Below are positions 43,634 through 52,804 of a stretch of DNA of 64,000 nucleotides, piece by piece; the first letter of the stretch is position 1; each line of letters opens with the position of its first letter. Source of the DNA: CBDFNC01 sp965249895 (GTDB lineage Bacteria; Pseudomonadota; Gammaproteobacteria; Enterobacterales; CBDFNC01); the NCBI GenBank assembly GCA_965249895.1, contig CBDFNC010000005.1, positions 2,294,001 through 2,358,000 on the forward strand, given 5' to 3'. The notes beneath the pieces were generated by a model. The model was not told the origin of the DNA, made no database searches, and saw only the letters and a list, made by a program, of their open reading frames with translations. The position numbers and the translations under genes are program-made.

Positions 43634-43921
43634 TTAACCCAACAGGAAGTTCAGACGCTCATCCGTCAGGTTCGGCGAAATTTCCAGAACCTCTGCGGTA
43701 ACAATATTTTCTGCGACGAACGGATCGTCATTCACGCGTTGTTGTAATTCTTCTAACGACGTATTGTGCGCCACAATGCCGCCGCCCATATTTGGTTGCA
43801 GGCTACCCACGACTAAAAATACGCCCTCATCAAGTCCGCGTTTGATCCAATCTTTATGACCCTGCATAAATTCCGGGGCCTGGCTTTTATTGTCGGAAAA
43901 CTTTAGCAATACGATAAACAT
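43634..43921 (-). CDS. YciI-like family protein
   Basis: 95 aa, ferredoxin-like alpha-beta fold typical of the YciI family: MFIVLLKFSDNKSQAPEFMQGHKDWIKRGLDEGVFLVVGSL in two halves, and DPFVAENIVTAEVLEI. The conserved His (GHKDW) is present. Cytoplasmic, function of the family poorly known. Third gene of the stress operon. Confidence 0.88.
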   Translation of the reverse strand: MFIVLLKFSDNKSQAPEFMQGHKDWIKRGLDEGVFLVVGSLQPNMGGGIVAHNTSLEELQQRVNDDPFVAENIVTAEVLEISPNLTDERLNFLLG

Positions 43922-43960
43922 CCGGTTTATTCTCCTAACTATTCAGATAATTTTTTAGTG

Positions 43961-44536
43961 TCAGTCGGCTCTGTCGGTGTATTGGCTCAACCAATCGTTC
44001 AATTGACCCACTTCCTGTTTGATGAAGCGTTCATCGTTAAAGGCACTGGCTAATGTCGCCACTCCCTGACTGCGGGCTAACAGATGCATGGCTAAATCAT
44101 CCGCATCTTTTTTATAACCCAGCTGCTGGAACTGGCACTTTAGCCAGGTGCGGAACAGGGTGAAGAGTTTATTCGCATCTTCCTGGGCCGGGTGTTCAAG
44201 CTTGTTAAGCTCAGTGGTCAGCGTGCCCACCGGGCAACCAAAGCGTTTAATCTTGGCCCGGTTCATAATCAGGATATTGATAAAGCTACGAATGCGATCG
44301 GCCGGAGTTTCCCCCTCCACCTCCCACTGAACCAGCATGGCCTGGGTATTGGCCAGTCGCAGATTTATCACTGCATCCAGAATTTCATCTTTGGTTTTGA
44401 AGTGGTAATAAAAATTGCCACGGGAAATCTTCACGACCTCGGCAATGTGCGCGAAGGACGTGTGCTCATACCCCTGTTGATAAAACAGCTGATCGGCCGC
44501 TGCAATGATTTGCTCCCGCTTAGATACACCACTCAT
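43961..44536 (-). CDS. TetR-family regulator, NemR-like
   Basis: 191 aa. N-terminal HTH (HTSFAHIAEVVKISRGNFYYHFKTKDEILD). The ligand domain has a cysteine in KRFGCPVGTL at about residue 106, where NemR-type regulators carry their redox or electrophile-sensing cysteine. It follows the nemA-like gene by 15 bp, the reverse order of E. coli nemRA. Probably represses the operon through the two inverted repeats at 45672-45716. Confidence 0.9.
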   Translation of the reverse strand: MSGVSKREQIIAAADQLFYQQGYEHTSFAHIAEVVKISRGNFYYHFKTKDEILDAVINLRLANTQAMLVQWEVEGETPADRIRSFINILIMNRAKIKRFGCPVGTLTTELNKLEHPAQEDANKLFTLFRTWLKCQFQQLGYKKDADDLAMHLLARSQGVATLASAFNDERFIKQEVGQLNDWLSQYTDRAD

Positions 44537-44551
44537 AACAACACCTTCTGA

Positions 44552-45640
44552 TTACACCATTGCTTTTTCACTATGATAAAACGAATAGTCGGTATAGCCT
44601 ACCTCACCGCCACCATAAAAGTTCGTTGGATCGGCTTCATTTAATGGCAGGTTTTCGCGGTACCGGCGCACCAGATCAGGATTCGCCAGGAAAGGAACAC
44701 CAAAGGCCACCAGACTCGCATCACCGTTTGCGATCGCCATTTGCGCTTTCTCCCGATCATAACCGTTATTAGCGATATAGGTGCCGGTGAACTTAGCACG
44801 TAACGCAAGGTAATCGACCTGACTTACTTTGCTCATCATGTCACCTTCCAGTACATGTACATAGGCCAGACCACGAGCGCTCAATCGCTCGACGAAGTAT
44901 TCAAAATGTACTTGTGGATTCGAATCCGACATGGAATTAAAACTGTTTTCCGGAGTTAAACGTACACCCACCCGATCAGCCGGCCACACGACACGAACCG
45001 CATCAAGAATTTCGTTTAACAGGCGCATGCGATTTTCCACGCCGCCGCCGTAGGCGTCGGAGCGCTGATTACTGCCATCGCGCAAGAACTGATCGATGAT
45101 ATAACCATTGGCGCCATGCACTTCGATACCATCAAATCCTGCATATTTTGCCATCTCGGCTGCCTGCCTGAATTGCTCCACAATCAGTGGTATTTCTTGT
45201 CTATCCAAGGCGCGTGGTGTTTCAAAATCCAACATGCCGGAATAGGTTACCGCCTGTCCAGTTGGCCTTAAAGCCGACGGAGCCACCGGGCTCACGTTAT
45301 CGGGTTGCAGGTTGGAATGAGATATACGGCCACAATGTTGCAACTGGGCAAAGATTCGCCCTCCCTGCCCATGCACTGCCGTAATTAACGGTTTCCAGCT
45401 ATCCGCCTGTGCCTCGGTAAATAACCCTGGCGTATTCGGATAACCCACTCCCTGCGCCGATACAGGAGCTGACTCTGCAATGATTAACCCCGCCGATGCT
45501 CTTTGCTGGTAATGCGTCACCATCATGGCAGACACCAACCCCTGCTCATTCGCACGGTTGCGTGTCATCGGCGCCATCACCATACGGTTGGTAAGTGTCA
45601 GCTCGCCTAACTGAAACAGCTCAAATAAGTCTGCGCTCAT
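44552..45640 (-). CDS. Alkene reductase, Old Yellow Enzyme family (NemA-like)
   Basis: 362 aa from the ATG at 45640 (AGGAGA seven bases before); an ATG at 45670 lies upstream without a site. FMN-dependent reductase for electrophilic alkenes, N-ethylmaleimide and nitro-compounds. Motifs: LTNRMVMAPMTRNRA at the FMN phosphate end, LQHCGRISHSNLQP, FDGIEVHGANGYIIDQFLRDGSNQRSDAYGG in sequence (His/Asn substrate pair HGAN) and GVRLTPE. Start of a stress operon with tetR, yciI and tag. Confidence 0.92.
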   Translation of the reverse strand: MSADLFELFQLGELTLTNRMVMAPMTRNRANEQGLVSAMMVTHYQQRASAGLIIAESAPVSAQGVGYPNTPGLFTEAQADSWKPLITAVHGQGGRIFAQLQHCGRISHSNLQPDNVSPVAPSALRPTGQAVTYSGMLDFETPRALDRQEIPLIVEQFRQAAEMAKYAGFDGIEVHGANGYIIDQFLRDGSNQRSDAYGGGVENRMRLLNEILDAVRVVWPADRVGVRLTPENSFNSMSDSNPQVHFEYFVERLSARGLAYVHVLEGDMMSKVSQVDYLALRAKFTGTYIANNGYDREKAQMAIANGDASLVAFGVPFLANPDLVRRYRENLPLNEADPTNFYGGGEVGYTDYSFYHSEKAMV

Positions 45641-45671
45641 AAATATCTCCTTTGATTTCCATTTACACACT

Positions 45672-45687
45672 TAGGACGAATGTCCTA
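45672..45687. promoter_or_regulatory. Inverted repeat 1 upstream of nemA-like gene
   Basis: TAGGAC-GAAT-GTCCTA, perfect 6-bp arms, 31 bp before the start codon: probable operator of the TetR-type repressor encoded in the operon. Confidence 0.6.
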
Positions 45688-45695
45688 TCGAGGAG

Positions 45696-45716
45696 ATTAG
45701 GACAACTTGACCTAAT
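45696..45716. promoter_or_regulatory. Inverted repeat 2 upstream of nemA-like gene
   Basis: ATTAGG (45696-45701) and CCTAAT (45711-45716) with a similar core to repeat 1; probably a second operator, giving two repressor sites 24 bp apart. Confidence 0.5.
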
Positions 45717-45720
45717 ATGT

Positions 45721-46040
45721 CAACAATGGATCTTAGCTGGGAATATGAGGGCTTAACGACATCAGTCTGATTTTGTTTCCGTTCAGTACGTCAGTTGCAT
45801 ACTCTGTAGACGACTTAGCTTAGGAAACGATTTACGATTCCAGGATCTTGCTCGTGTAATGTTTCGAAAGCAGCTGAAAATAAATGAAGAAAGAGCGTTA
45901 ACCTAGGAGCCTAACTAAAGGTAAACACTTGTGAAATTTGTCGTGGCGATAACCAGAATGGCCATGCAGCCATAAGATTTTGATTACTCTCAACTGCGTC
46001 ATGGCAGACCCCCAACACCGTACAACCAAAGGGAATATAT
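45721..46040. other. Intergenic stretch without recognisable gene
   Basis: Nothing with coding character on either strand. It must hold the promoter of the toxin-antitoxin genes near its right end; no clear -35/-10 pair stood out. Confidence 0.4.
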
Positions 46041-46310
46041 ATGGATAGTGTCAGTGTTAACAAATTTAGAGGTAACTTAAAAAGCTATGTTGAGCATGTA
46101 GTTAGCGACCACGAGCCGTTGAAAATCACGCGACGCTCTGGCGATGACTTTATAATCATTAGCGCTGAAGACTGGGAACGTGAACAAGAAACGCTATATG
46201 TTCTTCAAAATCAGTAACTAATGAAGCAACTTGTTGAGTCTCTGGGTACACACAGCCTAAAATCTGGTTACAAACCTACCAGCGAGGAATTGAATGAGAT
46301 CACTGGTATT
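46041..46310 (+). pseudogene. YefM/Phd-type antitoxin with in-frame stop
   Basis: The N-terminal DNA-binding part (MDSVSVNKFRGNLKSYVEHV, ITRRSGDDFIIISAEDWE) is typical YefM/Phd. After 58 codons TAA (46215-46217) replaces what is a Ser codon in relatives; the same frame stays open beyond it (LMKQLVESLGT, YKPTSEELNEITGI) to a TGA that overlaps the toxin start. The lost C-terminal tail is the part that neutralises the toxin. An ATG five bases after the stop could allow restart. Either the pair is dead, the tail is made separately, or the base is a sequencing error. Confidence 0.8.
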
Positions 46311-46566
46311 TGATGGTAATACGTGGACTGCTTATGAAACACTCAGAGAAAAAGATAAAAAGCCGGATAAAGTACTTTGCCGGACGCTAAAAGAACTACT
46401 CGGAAACGACCCTAACCAAGGAACTGGTAAGCCAGAACCTTTGAAACATAACCTATCTGGCTTATGGTCTAGGCGAATTAGCCAAAAAGACCGGGTGATC
46501 TACAAGTTTGACGATCAGTACATATACATTTTCGCAATTGGCGGCCATTACGACCAGTTTGAGTAG
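46294..46566 (+). CDS. YoeB/Txe-type mRNA interferase toxin
   Basis: 90 aa. RelE-superfamily ribosome-dependent RNase. Family features: LVFDGNTWTAYETL start, GTGKPEPLKHNLSGLWSRRIS (KPEPLK-L-G-WSRRI), DRVIYKF and the C-terminal HYDQF with catalytic His-Tyr. All key residues are present and the frame is intact, although its antitoxin has a nonsense codon. It overlaps the ancestral antitoxin end by 17 bases. Confidence 0.9.
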   Translation: MRSLVFDGNTWTAYETLREKDKKPDKVLCRTLKELLGNDPNQGTGKPEPLKHNLSGLWSRRISQKDRVIYKFDDQYIYIFAIGGHYDQFE

Positions 46567-46848
46567 CCCTAACGGGGCTGTAGCAAGTGTCATTTTTCAA
46601 CGCTCATTCACCCGCCGACTTTAATTTCTAGATTTGCTTCACTCTGTCAAGGTTTTACCATGATATCAATCGATTAACCTCACTATGAGATGTCATTCAT
46701 TCTCACTGCCTTGCGACGGTCAACTGCTTTATCTGTGGACTCGCAATAGGTGATCAGCATTTTCTAGCAACGGCTAAACTAACTCTAAGACAGCCAGTTT
46801 CAAACTTTCCTTAGATGAACATTTTTAGCGAACTCAAGGGTACCTAAC

Positions 46849-47697
46849 ATGAAGCTCATCCCATTTCTAGCGAGCTTATTATTTGCGCTCAACTGCCACT
46901 CAGTATCCGCACAAAGGCCAACCCTAAAGCTGGTTTATAAGGACGTAGGAAAACCCCCATACATGCAAGTCGCTCCCGATAATTCCGGTTTATATCTGGA
47001 CATGATGCAAAGAGCGGTAGATAAGATAGGCTTTCAACTTAAAGTCATTCGCCCTCCCAAAAAGCGAGGGTACAAGCTATTGGAACAAGGGGACGCTGAT
47101 TTGTATGCTAGTGGTGAATTTAGAGACTACCGCTCTGAATTTCTGCTTTACTTCCCGAATGGCTTGTATCGCGTTGAGAAGTTTTACGGCCTCACTACGC
47201 TGGATACCCCGGAGATTAAATCAATATCTGAATTAAAAACCCATAACCTGGTATGGATATTCGAGCTGGGCAGCTCCTGGCCAGAGCAGGCCAGGGCTTT
47301 TGGGGTAAAGTATTTGGAAATCAAGCAGCCGGATATCAATAAGGCCGTTAGGTATTTTAACTCCAAACGCGCCGTTTTTTTTAAAGTAGAGCAGGTAAAA
47401 CTCGACAAGTATATGAAGAAAAACAAAATTAACTCTATGGCTGAGCTAGGAATTAAAGTACATAGGTTTTGCTGTAAAGCGCATTCGGCTCCCTTGTACA
47501 CAGGATTTTCTCGGGCCTCACCTTATTATATGGAACAAGCTAATCCACTCTTTGATAACGCAAAGCCCCTTGGAGCCGAAAATTTCCCCTATATCTTGGT
47601 TCCCGGATCTGTTCCGGATAGATTGAAGCAAGCGCTTAAGGAAATGAAAACATCAGGTGAAATTGAAGCATTAAAGAAAAAATATTCATTGGAGTAA
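46849..47697 (+). CDS. Extracellular solute-binding protein family 3
   Basis: 282 aa. Signal peptide MKLIPFLASLLFALNCHSVSAQ. Mature part like the gene at 41361: GLYLDMMQRAVDKIGFQLKVIRPPKKRG (in order), EQGDADLYASGEF, TGFSRASPYYM and a C-terminal LKKKYS. No permease or ATPase belongs to this gene; the ABC importer downstream has its own binding protein of another family. Probably an orphan sensor-type binding protein. Ligand unknown. Confidence 0.88.
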   Translation: MKLIPFLASLLFALNCHSVSAQRPTLKLVYKDVGKPPYMQVAPDNSGLYLDMMQRAVDKIGFQLKVIRPPKKRGYKLLEQGDADLYASGEFRDYRSEFLLYFPNGLYRVEKFYGLTTLDTPEIKSISELKTHNLVWIFELGSSWPEQARAFGVKYLEIKQPDINKAVRYFNSKRAVFFKVEQVKLDKYMKKNKINSMAELGIKVHRFCCKAHSAPLYTGFSRASPYYMEQANPLFDNAKPLGAENFPYILVPGSVPDRLKQALKEMKTSGEIEALKKKYSLE

Positions 47698-47785
47698 AAT
47701 GGCAAGACAAGTTAGCCAGCCTCTCAATAACAACAAGCTACATTACCGGCAACATCCACATAGGTCATAATTAACATACCCACAA

Positions 47786-47805
47786 CATTAATTTTCCTGT
47801 TAATG
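47786..47805. promoter_or_regulatory. Inverted repeat upstream of sigma-54 promoter
   Basis: CATTAA (47786-47791) and TTAATG (47800-47805), centre about 75 bp upstream of the -24 element: right spacing for an enhancer site of a Fis-HTH sigma-54 activator such as the one at 2918. Confidence 0.4.
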
Positions 47806-47870
47806 ACACATCCGCTTTAACCACCTCAATATAAATGCATATAATTCAATAACATACAAACCATTAACTT

Positions 47871-47885
47871 TGGCACGTAGATTGC
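47871..47885 (+). promoter_or_regulatory. Sigma-54 promoter of the ABC importer
   Basis: TGGCAC (47871-47876), five bases, TTGC (47882-47885): the GG and GC pairs are exactly ten bases apart as required for RpoN. It lies 66 bp before the binding-protein start codon. Confidence 0.82.
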
Positions 47886-47950
47886 GATAGATACTCTGTT
47901 ACAGATAAGCAGTTCTGGTAACAACAGACACAACTAAACGGAGTAAAAAT

Positions 47951-49291
47951 ATGAAACACGGATTTAAAGTGCTGTCATTGGCTTCCGCCGTCACTGTAGG
48001 TTTAGGATTTAGTTCATTCGCTCAAGCTATGGAAAAGAACCTGGTGATCGTCACCTCTTTCCCAAGCGATGTGACTGATGTATTTAAAAGCGCATTTCAA
48101 AAGAAATACCCGGATGTAAAAGTCGAGATACTGAAGAAAAAAACCACGTCCGGGATCAAATATATTCAGGAAACGTCCTCAAAAAACCGCTCGGATATTT
48201 TCTGGGCTTCCGCCCCCGATGCTTTTGAAGTACTGAAAGATAATGACTTACTGGCGAAATATACCTCCAGTGTAGAAGGCATACCTGAAAAAGTCGGTTC
48301 CTTCCCCATTAACGATCCCGATGGTTATTACATAGGTTTCGCCCTGTCCGGTTACGGTATGATGTGGAACGAACGCTATCTCAAAGCCAAGAAACTGCCG
48401 GTGCCACAAGAATGGATGGACCTGGCTGATCCTGTTTATCACAAACACGTAGGTATGTCGGCCCCTTCTCGTTCCGGCACCACCCACTTAACCGTCGAAG
48501 CGATACTGCAGGGCAAAGGATGGGATGAGGGTTGGGCATCACTAAAAGCTATTTCAGGTAACTTTAAGAAAGTCACAGAGCGTAGCTTCGGTGTACCAGA
48601 TGGCGTGAACAGCGGCTCATTTGGCATAGGCATAGTGATCGACTTCTTTGGTCTTTCTTCCAAAGCCAGTGGTTTCCCGGTGGATTTCCACTATCCAAGC
48701 GTCACCGCTTTGGTTCCTGCCAATGTGGGTAAAATAAACAACGCACCTAACCCTGAAACCGCCAAGGCTTTTATCGACTTCCTGTTATCTGAAGAAGGCC
48801 AGTTACTGCTACTAAGTAAGAAAATACAGCGTTTACCAGTTAACCCGGCCGTTTATGCCAAAGCACCCGAAGGATTCCCAAACCCCTTCACCGGACAGTC
48901 ACTGGGTACGGTTGACTTTGACCTGAATAAGTCGAAATCCCGCTATAACGTGGTTAACAGCCTGTTTGATGTGATGATCACCTACCGTACGGATGAGCTT
49001 CGCCACGCCACTAAGGCTATTCATCAGGCGCAAGCAAAAGCCATCGAGCAAGATAATAAAAAGGCCCTCGCCCTAATCGCGGAAGCTAAAGCCCTGATCA
49101 GCTCGCCACTAATTAGCGAAGCCCAGGCCAGCGATCCGGAATTTGTCGCCATTTTTACCAAAAAACGTAAAAAAGCCTCGGATAAGGTCGGCGCTCGCCA
49201 AGCTGAAATCGAGCAGGGATGGGACAAGCAGGTGCTATTCAACTACTCCAAAGCTTATTCTCTGGCAGATAAAGCCATGGCTCTGCTGTAA
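47951..49291 (+). CDS. ABC importer periplasmic binding protein (iron/phosphate-ester type)
   Basis: 446 aa. Signal peptide cleaved after SSFAQA near residue 26. Class II periplasmic fold: KNLVIVTSFPSDVTDVFKSAF start, SAPSRSGTTHLTVEAIL, GVNSGSFGIGIVIDFF and AKAFIDFLLSEEGQ. Longer than typical FbpA/AfuA proteins, with a C-terminal helical extension (about 340-446). It is paralogous to the regulatory protein at 1-936. Followed by a hairpin and its permease gene. Expressed from a sigma-54 promoter. In related systems the ligand is a phosphorylated sugar acid or iron; neither is proven here. Confidence 0.92.
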   Translation: MKHGFKVLSLASAVTVGLGFSSFAQAMEKNLVIVTSFPSDVTDVFKSAFQKKYPDVKVEILKKKTTSGIKYIQETSSKNRSDIFWASAPDAFEVLKDNDLLAKYTSSVEGIPEKVGSFPINDPDGYYIGFALSGYGMMWNERYLKAKKLPVPQEWMDLADPVYHKHVGMSAPSRSGTTHLTVEAILQGKGWDEGWASLKAISGNFKKVTERSFGVPDGVNSGSFGIGIVIDFFGLSSKASGFPVDFHYPSVTALVPANVGKINNAPNPETAKAFIDFLLSEEGQLLLLSKKIQRLPVNPAVYAKAPEGFPNPFTGQSLGTVDFDLNKSKSRYNVVNSLFDVMITYRTDELRHATKAIHQAQAKAIEQDNKKALALIAEAKALISSPLISEAQASDPEFVAIFTKKRKKASDKVGARQAEIEQGWDKQVLFNYSKAYSLADKAMALL

Positions 49292-49310
49292 CCCCCTAAG
49301 CCATCAACCC

Positions 49311-49333
49311 GGCTGCAGAGCGACTCTGCAGCC
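49311..49333 (+). promoter_or_regulatory. Intercistronic hairpin between binding-protein and permease genes
   Basis: Perfect 10-bp stem (GGCTGCAGAG, loop CGA). No T-run, so it probably stabilises the upstream transcript or attenuates read-through, allowing more binding protein than permease. Confidence 0.6.
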
Positions 49334-49369
49334 AGCTAAGACATAAATCCCCTTACTAGGAGAGAAACA

Positions 49370-51118
49370 ATGAGTAGTGTTTCGCTACCACAGGACAACA
49401 AGCAGGTGTCGACCACCCGAAAGAGCTTGCTTAAAAAAATCAGGGAAGACTGGGGACTGTATGCCGCTGCTACTGTCATTGCTGTCTTTCTTATCGGCTT
49501 TTTAATTTTACCGGTGATCAAAGTAATATTCGTCGCCTTCCAGGATCAGGACGGTGGCTTCACCCTGGTAAACTTCGTCGACTTTTTCAGTAGCGCACTA
49601 TTTCGTGAGTCGTTTTACAACTCCTTCTATGTCGCCTTTATGTCGGTGATCGTGGCCTCGGTATTCGCCTTACCACTGGCCTATTTCACCAGCCGGTTTC
49701 AGTTTAAAGGCACAGTGCTGATCCAAACCCTGGGGTTCGTACCACTTATCATGCCTCCGTTTATCGGCGCAGTTGCCATGCAATTGTTGTTCGGTGAAAA
49801 CGGCACCATGAACCTGCTGCTGGACGAATATTTCGGTTTTACCATTCCCATCATGGAAGGCTTAAACGGAGTTATTTTTGTCCAGAGTGTGCACTATTTT
49901 CCATTTATTCTGATCAACCTGTCTGCTGCATTGCAGAATATTGACAGCTCTATGGAAGAGTCCGCACAGTCCCTGGGATCTTCCGGCTTTAAATTGTTCC
50001 GCAAAATCGTCTTTCCACTGGCCATGCCAGGTTATGTGGCAGGCGCATCTCTGGTTTTCGTCAAAGTATTCGACGACCTGGGCACTCCGCTGCTGCTTAA
50101 CGTGAACAACATGCTGGCGCCTCAGGCTTACCTGCGTATAACTTCGGTGGGTATCTCGGATCCCATGGGATACGTAATTTCGGTGATCCTGGTAGCCTTC
50201 TCTGTATTTGCCATGTGGATCGCTTTCCTGGCGTTAAAGGGGAAAGATTACTCCACCACTCAAAAAGGGGGTGGCGGCCTGTCCAAAAGAGAATTGAAAC
50301 CAACCGAGTTGATCCTTTGTTATTCGGTGATCGCCTTACTGCTACTCTTGGTGCTCGCCCCCCATATCTCCCTGATGCTGCTTTCCTTCGGCACCATCTG
50401 GAGCTATAGCCCACTACCCGATGCTTATACCTTGGATCACTATGTAACAGCCTTCGAACAAGCCTCTGGGTTTATTGCTAACACCCTGGTCTATGCCGGT
50501 ATGGCGGGTGTGATTGATGTCATTCTAGGCACAGCCATCGCTTACCTGGTATGGCGCACCAAGATGGTCGGACGTAAATGGTTGGATTACGGCGCCATGG
50601 CCGCGTTAGCTGTTCCGGGCGTAGTTCTGGGTATTGGTTATCTGCGTACCTTCTACGATATAGAAATGCCAATCACAGGCGCACCGATGGCAACCTGGTG
50701 GGGAATTATCGTCATAGCACTTTCCGTGCGACGTCTGCCATATGCACTGCGTTCCTGTACTGCTGCTCTGCAACAGGTCAGTCCTTCACTGGAAGAAGCC
50801 TCGGAAAACTTAGGAGCTAATCGGGCAACCACCATACGCCGGATTGTAGTGCCCTTGATGGCTGCCGGTATTCTGGCTGGTTTTGTCACCGCCTTTGCCA
50901 CAGCCGCCGTTGAGCTTTCCGCCACCATTATGCTGGTTTCCAACGAGTCCGATGCGCCATTGGCATATGGTTTATACGTGTTTATGCAAAGTGCAGCAGG
51001 ACGTGGTCCGGGCGCCGCACTTGGAGTCATGGCCGTGGTGATCGTGGGTCTCGCCACGTATCTCTCCCACACCATTGCTGACCGTACCCGCAAGGCCCAT
51101 GGCCAAAAAGCGCATTAA
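49370..51118 (+). CDS. ABC importer permease, fused double domain (FbpB/AfuB type)
   Basis: 582 aa with about twelve membrane segments in two homologous halves. Each half has an EAA-type loop: MEESAQSLGSSGFKLFRKIV (about 185) and LEEASENLGANRATTIRRIV (about 475). Fused permeases of this kind partner one ATPase homodimer in FbpABC-like systems. It lies 78 bp behind the binding-protein gene and 20 bp before the ATPase gene. Confidence 0.93.
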   Translation: MSSVSLPQDNKQVSTTRKSLLKKIREDWGLYAAATVIAVFLIGFLILPVIKVIFVAFQDQDGGFTLVNFVDFFSSALFRESFYNSFYVAFMSVIVASVFALPLAYFTSRFQFKGTVLIQTLGFVPLIMPPFIGAVAMQLLFGENGTMNLLLDEYFGFTIPIMEGLNGVIFVQSVHYFPFILINLSAALQNIDSSMEESAQSLGSSGFKLFRKIVFPLAMPGYVAGASLVFVKVFDDLGTPLLLNVNNMLAPQAYLRITSVGISDPMGYVISVILVAFSVFAMWIAFLALKGKDYSTTQKGGGGLSKRELKPTELILCYSVIALLLLLVLAPHISLMLLSFGTIWSYSPLPDAYTLDHYVTAFEQASGFIANTLVYAGMAGVIDVILGTAIAYLVWRTKMVGRKWLDYGAMAALAVPGVVLGIGYLRTFYDIEMPITGAPMATWWGIIVIALSVRRLPYALRSCTAALQQVSPSLEEASENLGANRATTIRRIVVPLMAAGILAGFVTAFATAAVELSATIMLVSNESDAPLAYGLYVFMQSAAGRGPGAALGVMAVVIVGLATYLSHTIADRTRKAHGQKAH

Positions 51119-51138
51119 TTTAAGATAAGGAGAATTCC

Positions 51139-52218
51139 ATGAGTTCAAGTAAACATTCACCAGTCGGTATTACCATTAATAACCTCTCTTTATCTTTTGG
51201 GGAAACAGAGGTGTTAAAGGGGGTAAACCTCAAGATTAAACCGGGAGAATTCTTCGCTTTCCTGGGGCCTTCCGGCTCGGGTAAGTCGACTTTGCTCAGG
51301 GCTATCGCCGGTTTTGGCCCAGATCCCAAAGGCCAGATCCTGCTGGGGGATCAAGATGTTAATTCCCTTCCCCCGTGGAAGCGAAATGTCGGTATGGTGT
51401 TTCAAAGTTACGCCTTGTGGCCGCATATGACAGTTCGCCAAAACGTAGCTTATGGTCTGGAAGAGCGTAAGGTGCCGAAAAAGGAAACCTTTGAGCGAGT
51501 CACCAATGCTCTGGAGCTGGTCGGATTAATAGATTTAGCCGACCGCAGACCATCACAGCTTTCCGGCGGTCAGCAGCAACGTGTTGCTATCGCCAGAACA
51601 GTGGTGGTTGAGCCGCAAGTTCTGCTGTTAGATGAGCCCTTGTCCAACCTGGATGCAAACCTGCGTGAACAGATGCGCCGCGATTTACTGGAGCTGCAGC
51701 GCAAACTCGGCCTGACGACCATCTTCGTAACCCATGATCAGGAGGAAGCCAACACCATATCGGACCGTATCGCCGTACTGGACCAAGGGGTGATCCAACA
51801 AGTGGGCGAACCTATGACCCTGTATGACAATCCAAGCAATCGTTTTGTCGCGGACTTCCTGGGTTCAGCCAATATGCTGCACGGGAAAATTATCAGTGAC
51901 GATAACAAGACTCACTTTACTACAGAGTCAGGTTTCTCTTTCCCGTTCCCGACGGATAAACGAGGTGATTTGTCATTGCTGTTCAGGCCACAAAGCGTCG
52001 AGATATGCCATCAGAGTCCGGATCAAAACGTCATAGCTCTGGAAGGTAAGATTCTCCATCGGGAATTTTTGGGCCACATGGTTCGTTATGGTGTGGATGT
52101 AGGTGGACAGTTGGTCCTGGTGGACGACCCTCACTTACGCGGCACCAAACACCTGGCTAATGGCACCCGTATTCATATAGCGGTGAACCCGGATGAAGTA
52201 GTTAGCTTGGACGCCTAA
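51139..52218 (+). CDS. ABC importer ATP-binding protein (FbpC/AfuC type)
   Basis: 359 aa. Walker A GPSGSGKST at about 46, Q-loop MVFQSYALWPHMTV, signature LSGGQQQRVAIART, Walker B VLLLDEPLSNLD, H-loop FVTHDQEEA. The C-terminal TOBE-like domain (about 245-355) suggests regulation of transport activity. Last gene of the importer operon, followed by a strong terminator. Confidence 0.94.
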   Translation: MSSSKHSPVGITINNLSLSFGETEVLKGVNLKIKPGEFFAFLGPSGSGKSTLLRAIAGFGPDPKGQILLGDQDVNSLPPWKRNVGMVFQSYALWPHMTVRQNVAYGLEERKVPKKETFERVTNALELVGLIDLADRRPSQLSGGQQQRVAIARTVVVEPQVLLLDEPLSNLDANLREQMRRDLLELQRKLGLTTIFVTHDQEEANTISDRIAVLDQGVIQQVGEPMTLYDNPSNRFVADFLGSANMLHGKIISDDNKTHFTTESGFSFPFPTDKRGDLSLLFRPQSVEICHQSPDQNVIALEGKILHREFLGHMVRYGVDVGGQLVLVDDPHLRGTKHLANGTRIHIAVNPDEVVSLDA

Positions 52219-52255
52219 AAACAACATCAAATAAACGAGAGCGTAACCGAAACGT

Positions 52256-52291
52256 GCTCAGTATCAAATGGGCCTGATACTGAGCTTTTTT
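52256..52291 (+). terminator. Rho-independent terminator of ABC importer operon
   Basis: GCTCAGTATCA pairs perfectly with TGATACTGAGC (11 bp, 8-base loop) and is followed by TTTTTT. Confidence 0.92.
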
Positions 52292-52440
52292 GTTCCTGTA
52301 AGTCTCAAATGAATAACGCCAAGGGTCGATAAGCGATCTCGTCATAGCCCGTTTGACTGGTATGCTCCGGCATCTCGGTCCACTGGCCTAAGGCGGACAC
52401 CAAGTTTACTTTCAGACCGCCTGATCCATCCCTGCAGGGA

Positions 52441-52701
52441 ATGACAGGATCGACTCAACAATTAAGCCTGCTTGTGTGTGATGGGTTGAGACTTAACATG
52501 GTTGCCAAAGCAGAGCACAAATCTCAGGTAATGCACCTGGTGGAGGCGGGTTTTGGTATCTCTTTTTTACCCGATGGTGTGCTGAAAATGGCTCAGGACC
52601 TAAAAACCATCCCATTAAAAGCCCCAAGAATGTTTCGCCGCGTTGGCTTATGTTACCCGGCAAGCAAAACCCTAAGCCCTGCCCTGCCCTCAACAGTATA
52701 A
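52441..52701 (+). pseudogene. LysR-type regulator, C-terminal fragment
   Basis: About 86 codons with HLVEAGFGISFLPDGVL, a pattern of LysR effector domains (V-AG-G---LP), and a typical short tail. No HTH domain upstream: 52300-52440 shows a different, minus-strand-looking fragment. Remnant left by a deletion. Confidence 0.6.
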
Positions 52702-52804
52702 TTTTAGGATTAGGAGCTGATTGACGGTTTTCGCTAACAAGCTGGTATCGGCAATCCCATCATCAGCAGTTTTGGCAATGTGATATCGAATTATTTCAGG
52801 GCGA

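Noticed and set aside
52304..52438. Minus-strand fragment with VSALGQWTEMPEHTSQ
   Set aside because: Has some protein-like character but no start, no recognisable family and only about 45 codons; possible remnant of a deleted gene.
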